Assembly: GCA_934119935.1 (NCBI GenBank)
Contig: CAKOSX010000001.1
Location: 1-64,000, forward strand
Origin: an uncultured Clostridia bacterium
Lineage (GTDB): Bacteria; Bacillota; Clostridia; TANB77; CAG-508
Direction: 5' to 3'
DNA length: 64,000 nt
The notes beneath the pieces are model-generated. The model was not told where the DNA came from. It searched no databases and saw only the letters and a list, made by a program, of their open reading frames with translations. Of this stretch, positions 54,304 to 63,799 are shown piece by piece. The position numbers were made by a program, and so were the translations under genes. How positions within the stretch are numbered: position 1 is the stretch's first letter; every line of letters begins with the position of its first letter.

Positions 54304-55932
54304 ATGGATAATAGAAAATCGCAACCTATAGGAATTGAACTTGTTAGAAGGGGAATTGTTTCAGAGGAAGATATAAATAAAGCCCTAGATTTACAAAAGA
54401 GTAATCCGGGGAAGAAAATAGGAGATATCTTATATGAACAACATATGGGTGATCCTAATTTATTGATAACTGCAATAGGTGATATATTAGGTGAGAAACC
54501 AATGCTTTTATCACCGGACGATATAAAAATAAATATAACAGATTATCTACCAATAGATATAGCAAAAAAGAATAAAGCCATTCCATTTGAAGTTGGTGGA
54601 GGGAAAATAAAGGTTTGTTTTTCTAACACAGCTAACCAAAGAATGCTTGATGCAATGAGGTTGTTATTCCTAAATAAAGGATTAATAATGGAGAGATATA
54701 TAACATTTGATAGCCGTGTATCTCATATTCTGGACGAAATGGAAGCTGCATCAACAGAAAAAATCGATGTTAATGCAGATATATCTGAACTTGTAAATTC
54801 TATTATAAAAAATGGAATGGAAAAAAGAGCAAGTGATATTCACATTGAACCAGAAGAAAATACAATAAGAGTTAGATACAGAATTGATGGTGAACTTGTA
54901 ACTGCTGCTACTATTGAAAAAGATAAACAATCTCAATTAATAGGAAGATTAAAAGCTATTTCAAACATGCACCAAGAAAAACAAGAATCACAGGATGGTA
55001 GAATTTTGCTATACAGTGATTACAACATCCGTGTATCTTCACAGAAAAATGTATATGGTGAAAAATTCGTTTTAAGATTGTTAAAGAAAAATGCAGATGT
55101 TCAACAAATATTTGAACTTGGATTTCCAAATGATCCATCACTTGTTGAAAAATGCTTTAATAAGAGAAACAGTATAGTTTTAATTGCTGCTCCAACAGGA
55201 GAAGGTAAAACAACTACATTGTACAGTATAATCGATTTCTTGAATAGACCAGAAATAAATGTTACAACAATTGAAGACCCGGTTGAAATAAGAATTCCTG
55301 GACTAAACCAAATTGAAATTGATACAAAAACGAGCTTCTCAGATTCTTTAAGAACAGTTTTAAGACAAGACCCTGATATTATACTAGTTGGAGAAATTCG
55401 TGATAAAGAAACAGCCGAAATTGCTATGCAAGCTGGTCAAACAGGACACTATGTATTATCAACAATTCACACAATAGATAGTATAGAAGTTATAACAAGA
55501 TTAAGAAAAATTGGAGTATCAAATTACGATATAGCAAGTACACTTGCAACCTCTATGTCACAAAGATTGGTAAGAAGAGTATGCCCTAAATGTGCTGTGA
55601 AAAGAGAGTATACAGAAGAAGAAAAGGATATTATTAACGGAATTGCTAAAAAATATGGTATTGAATATAATTTCAATGGATTGTATACTTATGATACAGT
55701 AGGTTGCCCATATTGTAACAATAGTGGTTTTTACGGAAGAATTGGAATATTCGAAATATTGAACATAACTGATGAAATAAAAGAACTTGTAATAAAAGAT
55801 GAGTCAAGCTTGGAAATAAGAAAAGAAGCATTGAAAGAAGGCTATAAACCTTTAATAATAGATGGATTTAATAAAATTTTAAGCGGATATACAACTTTAA
55901 AAGAGTTAAATTCGAAATTAGTTATTTATTAG
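54304..55932 (+). CDS. pilB: Type IV pilus extension ATPase PilB
   Basis: 542 aa. An N-terminal MshEN domain, ASDIHIEPEENTIRVRYRID (Asp box), Walker A APTGEGKTTT, Walker B RQDPDIILVGEIRD, the His box (TIHTIDS) and a zinc-binding tetracysteine loop (CPKC, CPYC) are all present. It is the cytoplasmic motor for pilus assembly. GGAGAG precedes the start. Confidence 0.96.
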   Translation: MDNRKSQPIGIELVRRGIVSEEDINKALDLQKSNPGKKIGDILYEQHMGDPNLLITAIGDILGEKPMLLSPDDIKINITDYLPIDIAKKNKAIPFEVGGGKIKVCFSNTANQRMLDAMRLLFLNKGLIMERYITFDSRVSHILDEMEAASTEKIDVNADISELVNSIIKNGMEKRASDIHIEPEENTIRVRYRIDGELVTAATIEKDKQSQLIGRLKAISNMHQEKQESQDGRILLYSDYNIRVSSQKNVYGEKFVLRLLKKNADVQQIFELGFPNDPSLVEKCFNKRNSIVLIAAPTGEGKTTTLYSIIDFLNRPEINVTTIEDPVEIRIPGLNQIEIDTKTSFSDSLRTVLRQDPDIILVGEIRDKETAEIAMQAGQTGHYVLSTIHTIDSIEVITRLRKIGVSNYDIASTLATSMSQRLVRRVCPKCAVKREYTEEEKDIINGIAKKYGIEYNFNGLYTYDTVGCPYCNNSGFYGRIGIFEILNITDEIKELVIKDESSLEIRKEALKEGYKPLIIDGFNKILSGYTTLKELNSKLVIY

Positions 55933-55962
55933 AATGGTAATATACCAAAGAAGGAGATAAAA

Positions 55963-57084
55963 ATGGTAGATGTAGATAGTATTTTAAGAAATGCAATAGA
56001 AAGAGATGCCTCTGATATTCACTTGATATGTGGAATAAAACCTATGTATAGAATTGCGAGACAATTAGTTCCAGATGATGAGTGTGAAGTCTTAACACCA
56101 GAGGATATGGCTGATATATACGATTATTTCATAAGAGGAAACGTTGATAAAGATAATGTATTCAACGAAACAAAGAAATTGGATTCATCTTTTGAATTTA
56201 ACGGACTTCGTCTAAGAGTAAATATATCACTTTCAAATGATGTTCCAGTGTTCACACTTAGAATTATAAAGAACACATTACCAACATTTGAAGAATTAGG
56301 TGTTCCAGATATAGTAAGAAGAATGATGTACCAACCACAAGGACTAGTGCTTGTAACTGGTAAAACTAACTCTGGTAAAACAACAACTTTGAATGCGTTA
56401 ATTAATGATATTAACGAAACACAAAACAAAAAAATACTAACTTTAGAGAGCCCTATAGAGTTTAAGCATAATTGTAAAAAATCAATAATTGTTCAAAAAG
56501 AAGTAGGAGTCGGACAAGATGTTTTAACATACAAAGATGGTGTTAAGAACTGTTTAAGAGAAGACTGCGATATACTAGTAATAGGAGAGATTCGTGATAG
56601 AGAAACAATGGATGCTGCAATTGAAACAGCAGAATCTGGACACTTAGTAATAGGAACATTACACACAAAATCTTGTGCAGAAACAATAGATAGAATGATA
56701 AACTTTTATGATATATCAGATCAACAAAGTATAAAATACTTAATAGCTTCTTTGTTAAAATTGGTTACATCTCAAAGATTAATAAGAGGCAAAGATGGAA
56801 GATTAGTATTGTTACCAGAAGTTATGGTTGTAGATAACATTATTTCTGGTGTAATAAGAAAAGAAAAATTTAGTGTTTCTGAAGTTGAAGATGCTATACA
56901 AAGTGCATCTGCAAATGGAAGCATTGGATTAATAAATTCTATTGCAAAACTATTTGTTGATGATGTTATAACACTAGATCAAGCAAAGGAGCAAATAGAA
57001 GAAAAGAACATAGAAACATTAAACAGAACAATAATGCAATTAAAAATCAAAAAAGGAAACATGGATGGTCATATGGGATTTTAA
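55963..57084 (+). CDS. pilT: Type IV pilus retraction ATPase PilT
   Basis: 373 aa, typical PilT length. ASDIHLICGIKPMYR at the N-terminus, Walker A TGKTNSGKTTT, Walker B LVIGEIRDRETM and the His box LVIGTLHTKS are visible. The zinc loop of PilB is absent. Its presence implies that the pili retract and support twitching or DNA uptake. Confidence 0.94.
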   Translation: MVDVDSILRNAIERDASDIHLICGIKPMYRIARQLVPDDECEVLTPEDMADIYDYFIRGNVDKDNVFNETKKLDSSFEFNGLRLRVNISLSNDVPVFTLRIIKNTLPTFEELGVPDIVRRMMYQPQGLVLVTGKTNSGKTTTLNALINDINETQNKKILTLESPIEFKHNCKKSIIVQKEVGVGQDVLTYKDGVKNCLREDCDILVIGEIRDRETMDAAIETAESGHLVIGTLHTKSCAETIDRMINFYDISDQQSIKYLIASLLKLVTSQRLIRGKDGRLVLLPEVMVVDNIISGVIRKEKFSVSEVEDAIQSASANGSIGLINSIAKLFVDDVITLDQAKEQIEEKNIETLNRTIMQLKIKKGNMDGHMGF

Positions 57085-57108
57085 GACTTATGAAGATAGG
57101 AGGAAAAA

Positions 57109-58458
57109 ATGCCGGAATATGTGTACAGAGCTATTACTCAGGAAGGCGTAATAGTAAGAAATAAAGTAGAAAGCGGGTCGAAACAAGCTTTAATAAAAAG
57201 GCTTAAAGAAGGAAACTTGCTTCCAATAGACGTTGTACAAGTTGGATATGGAAAAAAGAAAGTAAACACCAAAAGAAGAAACGTAACTGATATTGACGAA
57301 ATAATGAAAACAGCAAACTCTTCTAGTATAGTACAAGGAAGAGGTAGAAAAAAACAAAGTGTTGTAGAAAAAATAAACTTGGCCTTGTCAAAACAAGAAA
57401 AAATTACAACAAGAGACATAATGGTATTTACACAAAATTTTTACTTGCTAAAAAAGGCCGATTTCAACAATATTCACGCCCTGAGTACAATTATTCAGAG
57501 TACAGAAAATATTACGTTCAAAGGAATATTGGAAGATATATTGGCAGGACTTGAAGCCGGAGAATACATGTATACAACAATGGAATATTATTCAAACGTA
57601 TTTCCATATATTTATATAAACATGATAAAAGTTGGTGAGCTATCTGGATCATTAACACAGTCTCTTCAACAAGCAGTAAAATATTTGGATAGCAACACAG
57701 ATACAATGAGAAAATTGAGAGGAATAATAATTCCAAACGTAATACAATTGGTTGCCTTAATAGCCTTACTATTTGTAGGAAGCTTATACACAGTCCCAAC
57801 AATTCAAAGCGTTTACGATCAGGTTGGAACACAGGATAAACTTCCAGGAATAACAATTGCATTCTCAAATGTAATACAATGGATAGCTAGCCACTGGTAT
57901 GTTCCGGTAGGAATAGTCGGAATAATTGTAGCAGTAATAATATCATATATAAACACACCAAAAGGAAAATACAACTTCGACTACTTCAAATACACAATGC
58001 CAATCTTTGGCAAGCTACTATACACGCTTGACTTCTCAAGATTAATGAGAGCCATGCTATTAAACCTAGAAAATGGAATGAGAATACAAGACGCCTTAGA
58101 CGTAAGTAAAAACATAGCAAACAACTATGTTATGAGAGCTATGGTAGAAACATCTATAAACAACATCTTAGTTGGAACATCTTGGATAGAACCATTCGAA
58201 AAAGCAGGTTTAGGATCAACAATGATAACCGAAATGCTTAAAGTAGGTATGCAAACAGACTTATCAGAAATGATGTCAAAACTACTAGAATACATGGAAA
58301 TAGACATAAAAAACACAATGGACAAGATAATGGCAGTATTACCACAATTAGTATACTCAATAGTTGGAATACTACTAATATTCGTTGTAATAGTAGTACT
58401 AGTACCTTGTATTAAAGTATACATGGGAACATTCCTATTCTCAGCAGCAGGAGTATAA
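57109..58458 (+). CDS. pilC: Type IV pilus inner-membrane platform protein PilC
   Basis: 449 aa. Two GspF domains (TTRDIMVFTQNFYLLKKADF, LDFSRLMRAMLLNLENGMRI) each with TM helices near 205-225, 255-278 and 415-440. AGGAGG precedes the start. It is the last gene of the operon. The REP-like repeats begin 2 bases after its stop. Confidence 0.94.
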   Translation: MPEYVYRAITQEGVIVRNKVESGSKQALIKRLKEGNLLPIDVVQVGYGKKKVNTKRRNVTDIDEIMKTANSSSIVQGRGRKKQSVVEKINLALSKQEKITTRDIMVFTQNFYLLKKADFNNIHALSTIIQSTENITFKGILEDILAGLEAGEYMYTTMEYYSNVFPYIYINMIKVGELSGSLTQSLQQAVKYLDSNTDTMRKLRGIIIPNVIQLVALIALLFVGSLYTVPTIQSVYDQVGTQDKLPGITIAFSNVIQWIASHWYVPVGIVGIIVAVIISYINTPKGKYNFDYFKYTMPIFGKLLYTLDFSRLMRAMLLNLENGMRIQDALDVSKNIANNYVMRAMVETSINNILVGTSWIEPFEKAGLGSTMITEMLKVGMQTDLSEMMSKLLEYMEIDIKNTMDKIMAVLPQLVYSIVGILLIFVVIVVLVPCIKVYMGTFLFSAAGV

Positions 58459-58480
58459 TGTGTACATTTTGAACATCTCG

Positions 58481-58784
58481 GGAACATTTCGGGGACGGAG
58501 AAAAAAATGTACATTTCAAATTTGATAAATATAAAAATAATACTTTAATATTTTATAAAACATCAACACGTTGTGCTTGGTTGGGGGCTCCTAACGGCCC
58601 CCTCAAAGGCGCACTGCCGGTTTCGTTTTAAAAATATTAAAGTATATTTTTTTAAGATGTACAGAATGGGGACGGAGAAAAAAATGTACATTTCAAATTT
58701 AATAAATGTAAAAATAGTATTTTAATATTTTTTAGAAGAAAAATGCAAAATTGTACATTTTTTGCTCCGTCCCCGAAATGTACA
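58481..58784. repeat. REP-like repeat cluster (three copies, one inverted) around structured element B
   Basis: GGGGACGGAG-type repeats lie at 58481-58518 and 58655-58692, and an inverted copy at 58750-58784 (GCTCCGTCCCC). A 47-base direct repeat (TGTACATTTCAAATTT and onward, 58508-58556 and 58685-58731) flanks the insertion of the structured element. The gap 58459-58992 otherwise holds A-rich low-complexity sequence and no gene. Confidence 0.8.
58540..58645 (+). repeat. Structured palindromic element, copy B
   Basis: An AT-rich outer stem (58540-58561 with 58625-58645, one bulge) encloses a GC-rich core at 58573-58614 with GTGC/GCAC and GGGGGC/GCCCCC stems. It is homologous to copy A (minus strand, 23039-23146). 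The AT-rich outer stems differ completely in sequence between the copies while remaining paired. Confidence 0.7.
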
Positions 58785-58992
58785 GAAATGTACTGATTGT
58801 TTTTTTTTATGTTATGTGTTAATATTGTTTTGAGCAAAAACAAAAGAACATAAAAAACAAAAGAACATAAAAAACAAAAACAAGAACGGAACAAATAAAC
58901 AAAAATAAGAACAAACCAAAAATAAAATAAAACAAAAACGTAACAAAATAATAAAATAAGACAAAATATAGAATGTAGGAGTGCACAAGAAT

Positions 58993-59922
58993 ATGAAAAT
59001 TGGTATTGATTTAGGTGGAAGCCATGTTGCTATTGGCTTAGTGGACGATAATTATGAGATTATTGAGAAAAGAACGTATTATATGAATGATAATAAGAAG
59101 AATGTGAGCTTAGAGGATTATATAGTTAGTTCTATTGTTCATGGTATTAATGAAATTCTAGAAAGTACAAAATATAAGTTGAGCCAAATTGAAAGTATTG
59201 GTATTGCAACTCCGGGAAACTCAAGTGATGGATGTATAAAAAATGTTGTGAATTTAGGCATAAAGAACTTTAATATTACACAAAAATTAAAAGAGGCATT
59301 TGGAAGTTTAGGTAGTAAAGAGCTAAGGATAAATTTGCAGAATGATGGAAAATGTGCTGCATTGGCTGAAAAATTCAAAGGCTCTTTGAAGGAATATGAT
59401 GATTGCGTATTTTTATGTATAGGAACAGGTATTGGGGGAGCTGCTTTCATTGGTGGAAAGTTTATAAAACCAATTCGTAATGCAGGATTCGAGTATGGAC
59501 ACATGGTAATTAGAAAAGATGGGGAACAATGCAACTGTGGCAACAAAGGATGTTTCGAAGCGTATTGTTCAAAAAGAAAGTTTAAGGCTCAAATGCAAGA
59601 GATACTTGGAATTAATGACTACATAGGAGCAGCAGATTTAACCAAAGCAATAGAACAAAATATGGATAATGAAAAAGTAAAAAAATTATTAGAAGAATAT
59701 GTTGATAACCTTGCACTCGGAATAGCGAATATAATAAATATATTAGAGCCAGAAGCAATAAGCATAGGTGGAAGCATGTCGCACTATGAGAAATTAATAT
59801 TTAGCAGACTAAGAGAGAAAATTTACAATGGTGAATATTTATTTAATAAAGAGAATCCTCCTAAAATATTAACTGCACAAGCGGGAAATGACGCTGGAAT
59901 AATAGGTGCAACTTTAATTTAA
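58993..59922 (+). CDS. ROK family sugar kinase
   Basis: 309 aa from the ATG at 58993. GTAGGAG lies 12 bases before it and would overlap the alternative GTG at 58981. The phosphate motif is IGIDLGGSHVAIGLVDDNYE, the ATP motif GTGIGGA, the substrate motif EYGHMVI, and the zinc motif CNCGNKGCFEAYCS. Probably a glucokinase or related hexose kinase. Convergence with REP repeats upstream suggests its own promoter. Confidence 0.92.
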   Translation: MKIGIDLGGSHVAIGLVDDNYEIIEKRTYYMNDNKKNVSLEDYIVSSIVHGINEILESTKYKLSQIESIGIATPGNSSDGCIKNVVNLGIKNFNITQKLKEAFGSLGSKELRINLQNDGKCAALAEKFKGSLKEYDDCVFLCIGTGIGGAAFIGGKFIKPIRNAGFEYGHMVIRKDGEQCNCGNKGCFEAYCSKRKFKAQMQEILGINDYIGAADLTKAIEQNMDNEKVKKLLEEYVDNLALGIANIINILEPEAISIGGSMSHYEKLIFSRLREKIYNGEYLFNKENPPKILTAQAGNDAGIIGATLI

Positions 59923-59984
59923 AGATTACTATAAATTAATTTTAGTATAGAGATTAATGTTCACAAAATAGAAAGGAAAAAACA

Positions 59985-60866
59985 ATGAATGTATATGACG
60001 AAACACAATTTATATTACATAAATATAAGATACAAGCTAACAAAAGCTTAGGACAAAACTTCCTAGTAAACGACAATGTAATAGATGAAATAATTAGAAG
60101 TTCCAATATAGATAAACAAGATTTAATAATAGAAATTGGTCCTGGACTTGGAGTATTGACAAATAGACTGCTGCAAGAGTCAAACAATGTTATAGCAGTT
60201 GAGCTGGATAAGAGAATGGTAAATATATTAAAAGATAGATTTGCTCAAAACATTAATGACAAAGCGGAGAGCAAGCTAGAGATAATAAATGAGGATATAT
60301 TAAAAATAAACCTAAATCAATTAATAGCAGAAAAAAGAGAAAATCAAGAAATAAAACAGGTAAAAATAGTTGCAAATTTGCCTTATTATATTAGCACACC
60401 TATAATAATGAAACTATTAGAAAACAGGCTAGACATAGACGAGATAATTGTAATGGTACAAAAAGAAGTTGCCGAAAGACTAACAGCCAAAACAGGAACA
60501 AGGCTTGCGGGAGCAATAACATATGCAGTAGAGTACTATTCTGAAGCGACAAGCCTAATAAAGGTGCCTAAAGAATCTTTTGTGCCAAGCCCAAAAGTTG
60601 AGTCTGAAGTAATAAAGTTAAAAGTTAGAAAAGACGAAAAAATACATGTAGAAAACGAGAAACTATTATTCAATATAATTTCAAAAAGCTTTATGCAACG
60701 CAGAAAAACACTAAGCAATGCTTTACTGAATAACAACATAATGAAAAATAAAGATGATGTGAAAAAAATGTGGACAGAGCTTGGAATGGACGAGAACATA
60801 AGGGGAGAAAGCTTAACATTAGAACAATTCGGAAAAATTGCAGATTACATTGAAAATAAAAAATGA
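59985..60866 (+). CDS. rsmA: 16S rRNA dimethyladenosine transferase RsmA (KsgA)
   Basis: 293 aa. KSLGQNFLVND, the SAM-binding EIGPGLGVLT, the catalytic NLPYYIS motif and PKESFVPSPKVESEV are all present. It dimethylates the two adjacent adenosines near the 3' end of 16S rRNA. GAAAGGA precedes the start. Confidence 0.97.
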   Translation: MNVYDETQFILHKYKIQANKSLGQNFLVNDNVIDEIIRSSNIDKQDLIIEIGPGLGVLTNRLLQESNNVIAVELDKRMVNILKDRFAQNINDKAESKLEIINEDILKINLNQLIAEKRENQEIKQVKIVANLPYYISTPIIMKLLENRLDIDEIIVMVQKEVAERLTAKTGTRLAGAITYAVEYYSEATSLIKVPKESFVPSPKVESEVIKLKVRKDEKIHVENEKLLFNIISKSFMQRRKTLSNALLNNNIMKNKDDVKKMWTELGMDENIRGESLTLEQFGKIADYIENKK

Positions 60867-60977
60867 GTATGATAATATATTTGTGAGATAAATCCAAAGG
60901 GAAAACACATAAGAAAAACAACCCACGAAAACCTTGTGGCTGTATACACATACACAAAAAAATGAAAAAAGGAGAAA

Positions 60978-62180
60978 ATGATGAAAAAACTTAAAGTAAA
61001 GAAAGAGAAAGGAATCACGCTAGTAGCCTTAGTAGTAACTATTGTTGTATTACTAATATTGGCAGGAATTAGCCTTACCCTTGTGTTAGGACAAAACGGA
61101 ATAGTAAGTAAAGCAAAAGAAGCAAGAGAAAAAACAGATGAAGCAACGACTAATACTGAATTATTTTTCAACAGTACAGTTGACGAAATTGATAAAATTA
61201 TAGGGGACAATAATACATCAAGTGAAAAAATAACAGATGAGGAATTTAAGAAAAATCCAACAGATTATAAACATAAAGATCAAAGCAATGAAAATAAAGA
61301 TACAGGAATAGGAACAGATGGAAGACCAGTAAATATGGATTTATGGCATTATGAGATAATATGGGATGGCTCTTTAAGGTTAGGTGCTATAGATGGATCG
61401 TATATAGTTGGACCAGGTTATGAAAATTCTAATATAACATCAGAGGGGACGATTAAGGGAACAGTACCAAGGTTAATATATGTTGCAGAAAAAGACGAAG
61501 TGTTGGCTGTTACATCAATGTATGGAACTTTCTATAATTGTACCAATCTTAAAGTTGCACCGGAATTACCAGATACTATAACTGACATGAATCAAACGTT
61601 TGAAGGATGCTCTGGGCTTATAAAAGCATCTGAGATACCAACAAGTGTAACTAGCTTAAATCAAACATTTAGTGGATGTACGAGTTTAACTGTAGCACCT
61701 GCGATTCCTGAAAATGTAACAAGAATTTGGAGAGCTTTTGAAGGAACAGGTATAACGACAGCTCCAACTATACCTGAAAATGTGGAATATATGGTAGGAG
61801 CATTTAGTGATTGCGTAAATTTAACAACGGCACCGGAAATACCGAAAAATGTAACTAGCTTAAATCAAACATTTAGTGGATGTACGAGTTTAACTGTAGC
61901 ACCTGCGATTCCTGATGGTGTTACTGATTTGTATGGAACATTTGATGGTTGTACAAATCTAACAACAGCGTCAGCAATTCCTGAAAGTGTGAATGAAATG
62001 GGGGCTACATTTCAAAATTGTACAAGTTTAACGGGAACAATAACAATAAATGCAACTTTAAATTATAAAGATGGATGCTTTAAAGGCACAGTAAAACCAA
62101 TTGTCCTTAAAGGTACTTCACCAAACTTAGCCGAACTTGCAGCAACTGCTGAAAACGGTAATGTCACAGTAGAACAATAG
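60978..62180 (+). CDS. Pilin-leader LRR surface protein (BspA/DUF285-like)
   Basis: 400 aa. KEKGITLVALVVTIVVLLIL is a class III prepilin signal with GQNGIVSKAKEA after it. The C-terminal 250 residues are repeats of the type TSLNQTFSGCTSLTVAPAIP, about eight units, two of them identical over 25 residues. It is a third pilin-type adhesin in the window. It is preceded by the CCTTGTGGCTGTA motif also seen before the first LRR gene. The next gene, a sialyltransferase homologue, is only 16 bases away. Confidence 0.9.
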   Translation: MMKKLKVKKEKGITLVALVVTIVVLLILAGISLTLVLGQNGIVSKAKEAREKTDEATTNTELFFNSTVDEIDKIIGDNNTSSEKITDEEFKKNPTDYKHKDQSNENKDTGIGTDGRPVNMDLWHYEIIWDGSLRLGAIDGSYIVGPGYENSNITSEGTIKGTVPRLIYVAEKDEVLAVTSMYGTFYNCTNLKVAPELPDTITDMNQTFEGCSGLIKASEIPTSVTSLNQTFSGCTSLTVAPAIPENVTRIWRAFEGTGITTAPTIPENVEYMVGAFSDCVNLTTAPEIPKNVTSLNQTFSGCTSLTVAPAIPDGVTDLYGTFDGCTNLTTASAIPESVNEMGATFQNCTSLTGTITINATLNYKDGCFKGTVKPIVLKGTSPNLAELAATAENGNVTVEQ

Positions 62181-62196
62181 CTAGCGGGGAAAGAAT

Positions 62197-63717
62197 ATGA
62201 AACATAAAAATATACTAATAATATCTATACTAGCAGTATTAGTCCTAGGAATAATCGTATTAGCGATAGTGCCAAAAAGAGTAAAAGAATTCAGCAGTGT
62301 AAAAATAGTTGATTGTTATGGAGAAACAATTGCTGATTATACGCAAAACAAAATGCCCTTCACAGTAGAAAAGCAGAATGAAAATCAAGTTATAAAAGTA
62401 AATGGAAAAAAGTGTGAAGATGGAGAACGTTTTTATCAAGTTGGAGAATACCAAGTTGAGGTATACGAGGGTGTAAAGAAAGAGAAGGCTACAGTAGAGA
62501 TAAAAGATATAAAAAAATTAGCCGATAGCGAATACAAGATATATATAAGTTCTCAGACTTTGCCTACTTTTATGGCTATGCTAGATATATCAAAAAATTA
62601 CAATGTAAAGGGATTTTTCTGGACACAAAAGAGCTCATCAATTGATATTGATGGAATAAAGAACAGAAATAGCAACCTGAGAATATCTGAAAATGTTGGA
62701 AACGCTGAAGAATCAAATTTTAAATTTAAATTAATTCCAGAAATAAAATCATATATAAAAGAAGTTTTGCAAAAGGATGAGAATGCATTTTTCAATTTAT
62801 ATGTAGATGACTACAGATTTTATTTAGACATGGAGTTGTTCGGAAAAATTGGAATTAGTGATAATAGATACAATTATTATTACTATTCAGATGGTACTGC
62901 AAGCTATGTAAAAGACTATACTTCGAAGGCAGGATTTATTCATAGAGAGTTCAAAATGAGAGAAATAAACGGCTATGATGATTTTGTAAAAGAAAAGCAA
63001 GAATATAATGAAATAATAGAAGAAATTAGAAGCAATAAGTTGGAATACAATGATGTTCCTGGAAGTTTCTATGCTGATAAAAATGATTACAAGTATGATT
63101 ATATGTTGATTGCATTGCTTCGTGATAATGTTCATTATTTATTACAATTCCCTCAAATGATAGATTTCAAAGACGAGAGAGTTAACGATGAAATGAAGAA
63201 TGCAAATTTTGTAAAAATTGATCTAAAAAAACAATTTGCAGATTTATCTGATGAACAAAAAAGTACTTTTTTAAGCAATATATTCTTAAATAAGACAGAG
63301 TTCGACGAAAAATATTTTATAGATGAAAATGGAAAATATTTAATAATAACAGGTGCAAATCCATTCTATGGTGATTTAGATAAAAATCAATTTGAAACTA
63401 TAATGAAACAAGTAAAGGAAGATTATGGAGAAGAGTATACATTATTATATAAACCACATCCATCAGCATTACCAAATGATGAACAACAAAAGTTTTTAGA
63501 TAGCTTGAACATAAAAGTATTGCCTGGCAGAATGCCTATGGAAGCAATAATGTTTATTTATCCAAACATTAAGCTTGGCGGTTTTGCAAGCTCATTATAT
63601 ATGAGTGCAGAAGAAGGGCAGACAGAGTTCTTCTTTGCTCAGGATTCGACCAAATTAGTTGATCCATTGAATACTTTGTATTCGGATTTGTTTAGCAACG
63701 CAAAATTTTATAATTAA
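62197..63717 (+). CDS. GT80-family sialyltransferase-like protein, membrane anchored
   Basis: 506 aa. One TM helix (about 5-26), a small Ig-like domain (about 30-105), then a GT-B domain starting YKIYISSQTLPTFMAMLDIS. It resembles Pasteurella PM0188-type sialyltransferases: the SDGTASYV acidic site (D232), YLIITGANPFYGD, the catalytic KPHPSALP (H421) and the CMP-binding GGFASSLYMS (465-466). GT80 enzymes transfer sialic acid from CMP-Neu5Ac. The link to an adjacent pilin-type protein suggests surface glycan capping. No CMP-sialate genes are in the window. Confidence 0.75.
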   Translation: MKHKNILIISILAVLVLGIIVLAIVPKRVKEFSSVKIVDCYGETIADYTQNKMPFTVEKQNENQVIKVNGKKCEDGERFYQVGEYQVEVYEGVKKEKATVEIKDIKKLADSEYKIYISSQTLPTFMAMLDISKNYNVKGFFWTQKSSSIDIDGIKNRNSNLRISENVGNAEESNFKFKLIPEIKSYIKEVLQKDENAFFNLYVDDYRFYLDMELFGKIGISDNRYNYYYYSDGTASYVKDYTSKAGFIHREFKMREINGYDDFVKEKQEYNEIIEEIRSNKLEYNDVPGSFYADKNDYKYDYMLIALLRDNVHYLLQFPQMIDFKDERVNDEMKNANFVKIDLKKQFADLSDEQKSTFLSNIFLNKTEFDEKYFIDENGKYLIITGANPFYGDLDKNQFETIMKQVKEDYGEEYTLLYKPHPSALPNDEQQKFLDSLNIKVLPGRMPMEAIMFIYPNIKLGGFASSLYMSAEEGQTEFFFAQDSTKLVDPLNTLYSDLFSNAKFYN

Positions 63718-63799
63718 AAATTTGAGATTACCTCTTTAAATCTATTATAAAAGATGATATAATATTTATACGATTATGAGATTTAAAGAAAGGAAAAGC

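Noticed and set aside
58800..58980. A-rich AACAAAA/AACATAAAAA tract as a CRISPR-like or protein-coding repeat
   Set aside because: The repeats are short and irregular without spacers, and no frame has a start with a ribosome binding site. Low-complexity sequence is the simplest reading.
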